Shown piece by piece: positions 24,111-35,429 of a stretch of 64,000 nt of DNA. How positions within the stretch are numbered: position 1 is the first letter of the stretch; every line of letters begins with the position of its first letter. Source of the DNA: Nectonema munidae (lineage: Eukaryota; Nematomorpha; Nectonematoida; Nectonematidae); the NCBI GenBank assembly GCA_030549495.1, contig JAUIRK010000109.1:141501-205500 (forward strand), given 5' to 3'. A program made the translations under genes and the position numbers. The notes beneath the pieces are model-generated. The model saw only the letters and a list, made by a program, of their open reading frames with translations, was not told the origin of the DNA and did no database searches.

Positions 24111-26202
24111 TAGACATCTGACCGAATGGACATTTAGCCGAAGTACATTTGGCCTAACAGACATTTGACAGAAAACACAATTGACCGAACAGAACAGACA
24201 ATTGATCTTTTGGCCAAATGTCCGGGCACGGTAAAGATGCGTGTTATCTTACGCTATTTATAACACAATTTTGTATATCCTTACGTGCCACCAATGAAAT
24301 GTATTCCTCTACAGAGTACAAGTTTCACGCTTATAACTCACTTATGGTAAGCTTATGTTCACTCACGACTAATTTGCTAAATTTTTGTATGGTTATAAGG
24401 GTCTAACTAATTACTGACCAACAATCTTCTATTTTATGGTTGGATTTGAAAATATGCTATACTATAATATACTATACTAACAAACTCTAATGAGCTATGC
24501 TAACACCAACTCTAAGACTAACAATATTCTAACTATACTAACTCTAAAACCTACAATATTCTAACTATACTAACTCTAAAACTAAACTATGCTAACACTA
24601 ACGTTAAAACTAACAATATTCTAACTATGCTAACACTAACTCTAAAACTAACAATATTATAACTATACTAAAACTAACTCTAAAAATATTCTAACTATAC
24701 TAACTCTAAAACTAAACTATGCTAACACTAACTCTAAAACTAAGAATATTTTAACACTAAAACTAACACTAACAATATTCTAACTATGCTAACACTAACG
24801 TTAAAACTAACAATATTCTAACTATGCTAACACTAAAACTAACACTAACAATATTCTAACTATGCTAACACTAACGTTAAGACTAACAATATTCTAACTA
24901 TGCTAAATCTAACTCAAAAACAAACAATATTCTAACTATGCTAACACTAACTCAAAAACAAACAATATTCTAACATTAACGTTAAAACTAACAATATTCT
25001 AACTATGCTAACACTAACTCTAAAACTAACAATATTATAACTATACTAAAACTAACTCTAACCATATTCTAACTATACTAACTCTAAAACTAAACTATGC
25101 TAACACTAACTCTAAAACTAAGAATATTTTAACACTAAAACTAACACTAACAATATTCTAACTATGCTAACACTAACGTTAAAACTAACAATATTCTAAC
25201 TATGCTAACACTAAAACTAACACTAACAATATTCTAACTATGCTAACACTAACGTTAAAACTAACAATATTCTAACTATGCTAAATCTAACTCAAAAACA
25301 AACAATATTCTAACTATGCTAACACTAACTCAAAAACAAACAATATTCTAACATTAACGTTAAAACTAACAATATTCTAACTATGCTAACACTAACTCTA
25401 AAACTAACAATATTCTACCTATACTAAAACTAACTCTAACCATATTCTAACTATACTAACTCTAAAACTAAACTATGCTAACACTAACTCTAAAACTAAG
25501 AATATTTTAACACTAAAACTAACACTAACAATATTCTAACTATACTAACACTAACGTTAAAACTAACAATATTCTAACTATGCTAACACTAAAACTAACA
25601 CTAACAATATTCTAACTATGCTAACACTAACGTTAAAACTAACAATATTCTAACTATGCTAACACTAACTCTAAAACTAACAATATTTTAACACAATATT
25701 CTAACTATGCTAACACTAACTCTAAAACTAACAATATTCTAACTATGCTAAAACTAACTCTAACAATATTCTAACTATACTAACTCTAAAACTAAACTAT
25801 GCTAACACTAACTCTAAAACTAAGAATATTTTAACACTAAAACTAACACTAACAATATTCTAACTATACTAACACTAACGTTAAAACTAACAATATTCTA
25901 ACTATGCTAAATCTAACTCAAAAACAAACAATATTCTAACATTAACGTTAAAACTAACAATATTCTAACTATGCTAACACTAACTTTAAAACTAACAATA
26001 TTCTAACTATACTAAAACTAACTCTAACAATATTCTAACTATACTAAATGTTTATTCGATCAAATGTCCGTTCGGTCAAATGTCTGTTCGGTGAAATGTC
26101 GGTTCGGTCAAATGTCTGTTCGGCCAAATGTACGTCGGCTAAATGTCCATTCGGTCAGATGTCTGTCGGCCAATTGTCTTTCGGCCAAATGCCCGGACAC
26201 GA
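24111..26202. mobile_element. Foldback-like unit: inverted minisatellite arms around a CTAAC satellite
   Basis: The left arm (24111-24230) and right arm (26049-26202) are built from short phrases: GACCGAATGGACATTTAGCC on the left and its inverse GGCTAAATGTCCATTCGGTC on the right, with further TTCGGTCAAATGTCTG repeats. The arms enclose about 1.6 kb of satellite. Arms made of tandem short repeats are the hallmark of foldback elements. The frame 26064-26354 starts in the arm repeats and is not a gene. No transposase is present, so movement would need help from elsewhere. Confidence 0.65.
24480..26046 (+). repeat. CTAAC-based satellite with higher-order periodicity
   Basis: The basic unit is about 38 bp: CTAACACTAACTCTAAAACT followed by AACAATATTCTAACTATG, itself built from CTAACN steps. 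A variant, AACTAAGAATATTTTAACAC, recurs at about 24738, 25118, 25493 and 25818. This gives a higher-order period of about 325-380 bp, so blocks of several units were duplicated together. There are no open frames of interest. Confidence 0.9.
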
Positions 26203-27177
26203 GTAAAATTATCAATTATAAACACCATCTTAAAGTTAAAAAAATAAGAACAAATTGTTTGCGTTGCAAAACTAAAGTAAAGAGAAGCGATGAGGATAGA
26301 TCAATATACAGAAAACATTACTATTTGGTAATACTAACTCGGGCATTTTATTAGCACATAAGTCAGTACTATTATTTTCACATGTGTGGATTTTCCCACA
26401 ATCATTCTCGCACTCCTCACTTATTGCATCAATGCTGCGATAAGAATATTCTCCATTTTTACTATACGTTTATCCTAAGTTTATACATTTAAGTTTTCTA
26501 CAGCTTCAAATTTCAAAAAAGAAATTTTTTCTCTAAAATTTTAAAATCACATGAAAATATTAATATTTACAGACAGCCAACCAAAATCTATAAATTCATG
26601 TTCTAAAATTTAGTTTTTATTACTTTAAGTCTTAGAAGGTTTTTGAAAGAGGTTTTTAAAAATTAATAAACTACATTTTAGAATTATATCTCGAAAAATA
26701 TTTTAAAAGATATTGCTAATATAAAAGCTAGAAGAATCTATTTCTAAAGGAGTATATGTAATTGCCTAGTTTGCCCCTCCCCGTTGACGACCAGAATAAT
26801 CAGACTATATCTAATGTAAAGCAGGAGATTTGTATTAAAGAGCTTTGATAAACGCAGACGATTTTATTTTTGTAAAGTTGACTATAGTCGGCATTGGGCG
26901 TTAACGGGTTAATGTTAAAAGTAAAGCAATAAAAGTATCCATAGTGGCTTAAAAATTTTTTGATGTCTTTTTTCCTGTTTTTTTATATTAAATATAAACA
27001 CCGATAAATTTTACTATGTAGAGTCTGGGCCCCTCTATCTGAATTATAATTGCGCCCCGCAATTCCTAGCACCGGCTCTGAGATTGATGACCATTTTTTT
27101 AATTGCTCCCGAGTAAGCGGACATTTCTGTTTTTTGTGGACTGTTTACCTTAATGTTTTAACTGTTTTGGAATCATA
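26203..27177. other. Unassigned A+T-rich stretch
   Basis: No gene was recognised. A short G+C-richer patch at about 27020-27080 (GGGCCCCTCTATCTG, AGCACCGGCTCTGAG) looks like a degraded repeat end; the frame 27050-27235 across it is not convincing. Confidence 0.4.
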
Positions 27178-27715
27178 TGAAGAACAACCAACCCAACAAT
27201 TTTGGGGTGGCTATTCTTCAGAAGAGAGATTTTAGGGTGGCTATTCTTCAGTTGAGTTTTAAATTTATTTTAACTTTGAAATGTGTATTGTATAATTAAA
27301 TTCGAGCGTATACTAAACAAATTGTTTTTAATCGGATTACACTGATACTGATTTCCTGAAAACATACTATATATAATCACTAGTATATATTTAATCTTAT
27401 AACACTGTATAATCTTGAAACATTATCCTGTTTTGCAAGTCAGCTATATAATATTATAGATGTATACTTATTGTTTATTTTTTCAATTCTTCTCACAAAA
27501 TGAATTTTCAAGATTTTATTTTGCCTTTACTAAATCAAAATTTTAATATTTTAGTTTTTACTAAATAAATTTTTTTAATTTTGCTTCAGTGGTATATTCT
27601 GTATAATATTATTGGAAAACTATTTGGGGTGGTGGTTCTTCAAAAGGGTCATGCGGGGTGGTTGTTCTTCACTTGCTACTAAAATATTATCTTGTGGTCG
27701 TTATTCTTCATCTGT
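27178..27715. repeat. Dispersed phrase array GGGGTGGCTATTCTTCA
   Basis: The phrase occurs at about 27203, 27233, 27624, 27655 and, weaker, 27692. An inverted copy (TGAAGAACAACCAACCCAA) lies at 27178-27196. The two clusters bracket about 370 bp of T-rich sequence. This resembles the other phrase-built ends in this window, but the outer limits are unclear. Confidence 0.6.
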
Positions 27716-28640
27716 TTTATATTAATCTTTCGATTGTGTATCTTTTCTTAATAATAATAATAATGATTTTTTAATGTTTTTCAAATAATTAATTTATGTT
27801 ACTTAAACCAGGAGAATCAAGATGTACTTACTTTGAGTAAATGGCCCGGATACTCATATATTTTTTAAAATTGTACTCGCCGTTGAAAAAGTTTGCACAC
27901 CCCTGCTTAAAGTCTATTTTTCTTCATAAGAACGTTTACGCTTTAGTGAGTGGATTCACTTTGAGCTATGAAGCTTTAAACTTCCTCATCTCTTTTATAA
28001 ATTGTTTCCTGGCGTTGTGATATTGGCGTAGATTACACTTTGGGGAGTGAGAAAAGTGACAGAGAAAATGTAACACAAGGGAAGATAGACCAGCTAGAGA
28101 GAGAGAGAGCGGCTTATGCACAAAGAACTTACTTACTTCAGAGATTCTCCGTCTACGTTTAATACGATGTTTCTCTCTGCTGCAAGATGGTATGATGTAA
28201 TCATTGCCTTTTTATTACTAGAACCATTTGACTCATCATACTCGCTTGCAGAAAAATATAATGAGAAACACATGATGCCTACAAGTGAAGCTAGGGATTA
28301 AGTGTAATGCATAGGTATATAATATATATATACCTATAGGTTATATTAACAATATTTTGCCAGAGCTTAGAAAGTGAAGCGAATTAAGTGTAAGCTTTTA
28401 TGCTTTATTTTATTTAATTAGCTTTTATTTAAGATGCAAGTGAGTATGATGAATGAATAGCCCTAAGATCTGAATAACCCTAATAAGAGTGTTATATTTT
28501 AACAATATTTTGCGTTTGTATAGCATACACACACTAACTTTTTTATACCACTACTACAATGATGCTGATTGATGGCTATTATTGTTATTATGAATGTGGA
28601 AGCAGTAAGTTTATTGTTGAAATTTATTTTGAAATTTTAA
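27716..28640. other. Unassigned stretch with one MITE arm
   Basis: 28161-28216 is the right arm of the 23.3 kb MITE. A (GA)n run lies at 28095-28111. No gene was recognised; the frame 28116-28301 covers the MITE arm. Confidence 0.45.
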
Positions 28641-28649
28641 TGAATATGA

Positions 28650-30335
28650 ATTTTAGCTGGAGAAACAAAAAGATATGTTTGCACTTTACATAATTGCAAA
28701 AAATGGAAAGGTTAAATATCTATTATGTTTTATTTTGTTGAATCTTAATTTTTGGTTTTTTTTAGTAACAATAATTTATAAAAAAAAAAGTTTAGACGGT
28801 AGATTTAATGAAATAAAAAAGAAAAAGGCACATAATCATGATTTTTCATCTACAATCAAGAGAATGACTCTGAACGCATTAAAAAACAAGCGTCTGAAAA
28901 AATTTTCTCTCCTACATCTAAAATTCATAGGTTTTATCTTTTAAATTAAAATTAATTGTTTAAACTGTGTTAATTTTAAGTGAGATTTTCAAATTCCTGA
29001 AGAATATAAATTTTTTGAAAATAATGAATGTTTTATAAAAAAAGATCTAATTAATGGGCAAAAAAGACTATTACTTTTTACGGCTTTTGTGTTTAGGTAA
29101 CATTTATCCAAATAAATGAAAATTTATCTTTTGCCTTTAGATATTGTCAAATGTTCAACGCCTTTGATGATGTGTTTGTAGATGGTACATTTAAAAAATG
29201 TCCAAAAAATTTTTATCAAATTTTTACGATTCAATATTTTATATGAATGTACAGATTCCTGTATTATACAGTTTACTACACTGTAAAAAATGTGTTTAGA
29301 GACTAAACACAAAACTAAACACCAAATAGGTCACCGATTTTGAACACCTAAAATTGTAAACATGTTTACTCTAAGCGTCTGAACAAAGTTTATTTCTAAT
29401 CGCCAAGATTCTAAACACTTTAACTATGAGGCGCTTAGGTGGTGGAAATCTTACAAGTATATTAAATTAAATTAATTTTTTTTATATTTTATTAAATTTT
29501 TTTAAGGAGGTCTTCAAAACATTGAAAGAGTGTGGGATATTAAATATAAAGCTTTTCAATGGCGATTTAGAAATGGCCATAATGAATGCATCAAAAAAAG
29601 TTTGTTATTTTTCAAATTTTTGTTTTATTTTCATCATAAATTATAATTTTTTAGGTATATCCTGAATCTAAATACCAAGGGTGTTATTTCCATTTTACGC
29701 AATCAATATATAAAAACGTTATTCATTTTGGTTAAGAAAAATATCAAAATAATCTTACTTTCAGATTTACAATCAAAATGATCATGGCAATTGTTTTTTT
29801 GCCCTTACATCAAGTATAGTTTTTTTGTTTTTTTTTAAGAAAAATAGAACATATTATTTTTGTTTAAGGTTGAAAACATTTATAGAAGAATTAAAGCGCT
29901 TACAATTCATTTGTTTTCAATGAGAAATTTCTATGAATACTTTGAAAAAATATGGTTCCTTCTTTTCGAGCCTTCTTTATGGAATGTCCAGAATCGAAAA
30001 ATTTGGACTAATAATCATTGTGAAGGCTGGCACAATGGGTAAATCAAAAATTATTTTTTTTTAATATAAGTATATTAATATAAAATATTTTTTAGGCTAC
30101 GTAGTGCTATTCCTGTTGCTAATCCTTCAATATGGGACATTTTGGAAAAAAAGAAGAGCAAAAATATAGCTTAGAAATCGGTCAAATTGAAAAGGGACAT
30201 TTTTAACTATATAAAAGCTAACGAAGATGCTGAGAAACTAAAGTTTATATATGACAAATTTTTTCAAGATAAAAATGTCCTTGAGTTTCTGAAAAGACCA
30301 ATAAAGTTTATGCTGCATTACTTTTTTTGTTGATT
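28650..30335 (+). mobile_element. Mutator-like (MULE) transposase gene with FLYWCH finger and introns
   Basis: The N-terminal FLYWCH-like finger reads KRYVCTLHNCKKW (about 28668) and, after a GT-AG intron, SLDGRFNEIKKKKAHNHDF. The MULE core is VFVDGTFKKCPKNFYQIFTI (about 29177), then QIPVLYSLLHCKK, then past an acceptor near 29505 KTLKECGILNIKLFNGDLEM, then past a second intron VYPESKYQGCYFHFTQSIYK, MIMAIVFLPLHQV, VENIYRRIKALTIHLFSMRN with WTNNHCEGWHNG, and LRSAIPVANPSIWDILEKK. Introns are about 50-90 nt with GT-AG ends. A TAG interrupts the tail after LEKKKSKNIA while the frame stays open beyond it (KANEDAEKLKFIYDKFF). The 29300-29500 section is not readable. It is probably a recently dead DNA transposon, or a derived host gene that has decayed. 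Confidence 0.85.
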
Positions 30336-30429
30336 TTTGGCATTGAAGCGAAATCATTGTAGTGAAGTTATGAAATTCCTGCAAGCTCAAAACGCAGCCC
30401 AAGAAATGTTTTAGAACTAGAACTTGATT

Positions 30430-31295
30430 TCCCTCCAACTTCTTTATATGGGGGTTTATTTTTATACCAGATCAACAATGCTAGTTTCATTTATGGATTC
30501 AATTTTTGCATTTAAAATTTTAAAATACCTTTAAGTATCAAGCAAATTTGTGGCTTACTACTAAAATTTGTCTCCAAATACTATCTCCAAAATATTCTCT
30601 CTAATTTTACATTAAATATATGTTTTTATACCAAATTAACCATGCTAGTTTCATTTCTAGCCTTTTGCATTTAGGATTTGAAAATACCTATGTGCCAATC
30701 TAATTTGCGGTTTCCTTCTAAAATTTGTCTCCAAAAATATTGATTCAAATTTTATATGAAAATATGTTTTTAAACCTAATCGAGCATGGTGGTTTCTTTT
30801 CTGGGCTCAGTTTTCACATTAAGAAAATAATTAGCAGAGAAATACTGTAAGTAGAATTTATTTTCAAGTTTATATATTTGACATTGATTGACAAGTTTAA
30901 TCTATTTTTTGAGAAAAAACTTTATATAATTATATAGATAAAAAGTTTCTTTTTGAGATGAACTGTCATATATAAATTAAATTTTTGACAGGTTAGATTG
31001 ATTTTCATAAAAAAATAAAACTGAATTCAGCATACTTGAAAATCGGTATATATATGTGAAAAAACTTTATATAATTATTTAATAAATAGTTCATTTTTGA
31101 GATGAGGTGTCAAATATAAATCAATTTTTTGACAGGTTTAATTGATTTTGATAAAAATGGGCATCACCACCTAATTCAGCAAATATATATATCATATTTA
31201 AAATTTTTATAAAACTTGTTAATATTTGAGAAAAATAGGCGAAGCACTTTTCGCCCCAGCACTTGAGCGAACGAATTTAGCCAAGCCCTAATAGC
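30430..31295 (-). repeat. Composite dispersed repeat, copy 3 (A, B and D modules, inverted)
   Basis: Module A occurs about three times in tandem (30430-30840; recurring AAATTTGTCTCCAAA and ATATGTTTTTATACCAAAT). Module B occurs about twice (30850-31200; ATTGACAAGTTTAATC, GACAGGTTTAATTGATTTT). D follows (31240-31290; CCAGCACTTGAGCGAACGAA). D is found inverted at 42800-42835, and B tandem copies at 42890-43300. It is noncoding. Confidence 0.75.
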
Positions 31296-31413
31296 GTTAA
31301 GATATCGGATTTTTTATTTCGCCTTTAGTCACCATCCAAGAAGTATCTAAAGAAAAATTTGAGCGTATGCTCTAGTTCAGCGATTTTAACGAATTTGGTG
31401 CGAGAAACGACCA

Positions 31414-31532
31414 AATAATGGACAACATATGTAGAAGTAGTGGACAAACTCACTTATTTCTCTGCTTATATATTAAACGTATATATTATTTACTTTAGTC
31501 TACTACTACTTCTACATATGTTGTCCATTATT
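31414..31532. repeat. Perfect 28-bp inverted repeat (hairpin)
   Basis: 31414-31441 and 31505-31532 are exact reverse complements (core TGGACAACATATGTAGAAG), separated by 63 nt. The RNA would fold into an uninterrupted 28-bp stem. It could be a tiny MITE or a hairpin RNA source. Confidence 0.85.
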
Positions 31533-31539
31533 CATTACT

Positions 31540-32640
<1,101 letters not shown>

Positions 32641-33428
32641 GGTATGATTTTTTAATTTCAAAAAACAAACAAGAAAGTCATTAGTATCTCTTTATTTTTA
32701 CATTCAGATCAAAAAAGATTTTTTATTTTAAAATGTATTATAAAATATCAACATTTTGTTTCAATAAAAAATTCATATTTTTTCTAATTTTTATATTTCA
32801 AGTGGGCGCATGAAATAATTAGAGAATCAAAAAATTAAGAAACTGCTCTAGTTTCTACTTATTCTTACACAAGAACCAAATTGTGTAAACACACTATACC
32901 TTGATCAAAATATCTATTCTGCCTTTTATAGTCAAAAAATCAAAGATTATTTTTAAGATATCGGGTTGACGTTTAGTCACCACCAAGATTCGTGGCAAAG
33001 GTAAAGCTTTTATAATGTTTGTATTAGTAGATTTTTTTTGGAAATACATTTAAAAATGACCTCATATTCATTGATACCAAATTCACTACAAAAACTATTA
33101 TGAACTTTTCTAAAACTTTTACAACTTCTGTAAATCAATCAGAATGATTTAACTTTTAGGAATCATTTATAAACTTTTCTTCCCTACTTCAACAAATTAA
33201 TGCGATATCACACCATTCTTCTTTTCGTTGTTTTATTAAAGGGAGGATAAATGAGAGTGAAAAGTCGAACTGAACTTTTTATGAATATCATGTAAATTTC
33301 TATATAAATTATTTCGCAAGTGAAATTGCTTTTACAAGGAAAAAAAATGAAAAATAACTCTTGAATTTTCTAGATGCATGCACCTAAGAAAACGCATTTG
33401 AAATATTGTAAATGAAAAGTGAAACAAA
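32641..33428. other. Unassigned stretch with a composite-repeat piece
   Basis: 32850-32990 (CTAGTTTCTACTTATTCTTA, ATCAAAGATTATTTTTAAG) matches the outer part of copy 2 at 22090-22200. Otherwise nothing is recognisable. Confidence 0.5.
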
Positions 33429-33434
33429 TTTATT
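33429..33434 (-). promoter_or_regulatory. Poly(A) signal of the Sp-type gene
   Basis: AATAAA on the minus strand lies 112 nt after the stop codon of the zinc-finger gene. Confidence 0.5.
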
Positions 33435-33545
33435 TAATAAAATACCGTAAGGAATCTTTTAATTGAAAAACAACAAGTTTACAATGGTAAAATTGAAGAC
33501 GGCAAGGTAGTTTTAGACAAGGAAACCTTTAATATTGGCAGAAAT

Positions 33546-34073
33546 TCATCTCAACTTTTTCTCTTGAATATGCTTCATTAAGTGTGTTTGCAGGTCATAC
33601 CCTTGAGCAAAAGTCTTTCCACAATCCCTCCAATTGCAAATAAACTTCTTCTCACCCCTGTGCCATCTGAGATGAGCCTTTAAATGAGAAGGCTTCATGT
33701 AAAACTTTCCACAACCTGCAATATGACAGTTGTGCTGAATGCTTTGAGACTTGGCGATACCCTCATAAGTCATCAACACCACTTGACAATTGGGACAGCA
33801 ACAGTCGTAGCGTTTCGAAAACCTTTTTTTACTTTTGGACTCTCTTTTGAGAGTGTTGGAAGAAAGGCCTTGTTGCGAAGTGCTTAACTCAAAGCTGTCT
33901 GTTGACGGCTCCTTTTCACTTATCTCATATGCATACGTCACGCTTTCTGGCACGCTATGCAAGTAGGCATCCACGGAATATTGAATTGGCACGCCCATAT
34001 TCTGGAAGTAGGGAGCAGTTTTGGCGTTGCTCTGCGAGCAAAATGCTTCGTGCATGTAAGCTGCGTTGTTCAT
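33546..34073 (-). CDS. Sp/Buttonhead-type zinc-finger transcription factor with only two fingers
   Basis: Intronless frame of 175 residues. Residues 1-80 are unstructured, Ser/Tyr-rich. Residues 91-96 are CCCPNC, matching the Btd box (CxCPNC) found just before the fingers of Sp-family factors. Finger 1 (C116, C121, H134, H138) reads CHIAGCGKFYMKPSHLKAHL with RWHRGEKKF, very close to the first finger of Sp1. Finger 2 is C146, C151, H164, H168 (CNWRDCGKTFAQGYDLQTHL). The protein stops after MKHIQEKKLR, exactly where the third Sp finger would begin. Sp factors bind GC/GT boxes in promoters; finger 2's helix (QGYDLQTH in place of RSDELQRH) suggests changed specificity. The ATG at 34073 is the first in frame, closely preceded by a stop in another frame. 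The locus is G+C-richer than its surroundings, as expected of a host gene. It could be a pseudogene that lost its third finger, but the frame is clean. Confidence 0.82.
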   Translation of the reverse strand: MNNAAYMHEAFCSQSNAKTAPYFQNMGVPIQYSVDAYLHSVPESVTYAYEISEKEPSTDSFELSTSQQGLSSNTLKRESKSKKRFSKRYDCCCPNCQVVLMTYEGIAKSQSIQHNCHIAGCGKFYMKPSHLKAHLRWHRGEKKFICNWRDCGKTFAQGYDLQTHLMKHIQEKKLR

Positions 34074-34700
34074 TCTTAGAAGTTGTCCCCGTGAAACAAA
34101 GTAATTCTTTGCCTTATGACGCTTTGCGTTGTTCGGGCAAAGAAATTTGGAGAGGTGTTATCACATCTCCCCGAGACATGATGCCATGCTTGGGTCGAGC
34201 ATTTGCCTTCTCTTAAGATGGACAAGTCCTTTATCATTCGAGTGGGCTGTGTCATTTGACAGAGAATACAACGCATCTGATTGGTGGAAAGGAGGTTCCT
34301 CGTTATGCAGTGTTTGTGCGCCAGGCCAGTAGTAACGTGTGGGAAAGGTGCGCCATCCACCTACTGCTTCTCCACAAGCGCTCCTACTTGCAAACCCTCA
34401 AACGAGATAATTAGGGCCTTGCATCACACTTCTTCGGTTACAGGCCCTGCAGGGCATGCGTGTGAACGTGCTAATTAATGGCTCCAACGCACCACGCATC
34501 CATTCAAACGCCTCTCTCCTGAAACACGATATATTTGCGCGTCGAACAAAGGACGTGCAAGGCAGTCTTTATGGCTTTTATGCCAGATCCAGAATGGGCA
34601 TCTTATAATACCACCACCATTCTTTCGCTAATTATGCCATTTCGCCATGCCCTCCTCGTCGCATAGGACAAGAAATCGCAGCTTATTTCTTAGTTCTAAA
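34074..34700 (-). promoter_or_regulatory. G+C-richer leader/promoter region of the Sp-type gene
   Basis: This upstream stretch keeps a normal base composition in an A+T-rich neighbourhood. On the minus strand CATAAAAG (34575-34582) is a plausible TATA box, which would leave a leader of about 470 nt. Within it a 94-codon frame (34360-34076, beginning MDGAPFPHVTTGLAH) ends 2 nt before the main ATG in another frame. It resembles nothing known and may be an upstream ORF. No intron is evident. Confidence 0.45.
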
Positions 34701-35429
34701 AATTTGCTTTCTATTTTCAAATAGGTTATTTAGTAAGGTAGGGCGTTGGTTAGTTGGTGTTAGTCAATTAGTTAATTCATTAACAATTCACTAGATAAAT
34801 TATTATCTTTTTATTTTAAAGAGTAAAAATTCAATTTAAATTTTCGCGTAAACCTACTAAATTTTCAAAAATTGATTGATATTTGACAGAAGAAAATTTT
34901 AGTTTAAATGGCTATACAAAATTTTTTTACACAATTAAAAACAATTTAACAAGGTTTTACAAAATTTTCATGTATGCTGAATACAATGGTCACGTTTATT
35001 TTTTTTAAAAATCAATCAAACATTGTCAAAAAATTGATTGGCATATGACAGCCCAACTGAAAAAAATAACTCTATTTAAATAGTTATAAAAAGTTTTTTA
35101 AACATTTTTGATTAATTTGTGACTTTTTTAAAATCGTTGTATGTTTGTTCTTTTTACAATAAGACCTTGCAACTTTGCATCGTGTCCATACCACACATCT
35201 ATATACACACACATATATATACATCTAAAAGAGACGATTTAACCACCTGACAGTTTCAAGCAATATACATGGGAAAAACTTCTTGGGTGCAATGTTTCTA
35301 AAGCAAGGCTAGACAAAGAGCCAGAAGAGCCCTGGAAACGTCATCCAAGATTCCTGCATTTTCTTTTTTTGTTTAATAAATTCATAACTACGCTACAATT
35401 TGCGTAACAGTAACGATGTATATATTGAG
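34701..35429. repeat. Unassigned stretch with composite-repeat module B
   Basis: 34860-35110 holds about two units of module B (CAATCAAACATTGTCAAAAA, CATATGACAGCCCAACTG). A short (AC/AT) run lies near 35205-35225. The rest is unrecognised. Confidence 0.55.

Noticed and set aside
24480-26046. CRISPR-like array or degenerate telomere
   Set aside because: There are no unique spacers between constant repeats, the genome is eukaryotic, and the CTAAC steps form a higher-order satellite inside inverted arms.
26064-26354. A 96-residue protein with VRSNV/VRPNV repeats
   Set aside because: It starts inside the inverted phrase array of the foldback-like unit and runs into unrelated A+T-rich DNA.
33684-34478. 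Plus-strand frames over the zinc-finger locus
   Set aside because: They are shadows of the minus-strand Sp-type gene and its leader in a G+C-richer region.
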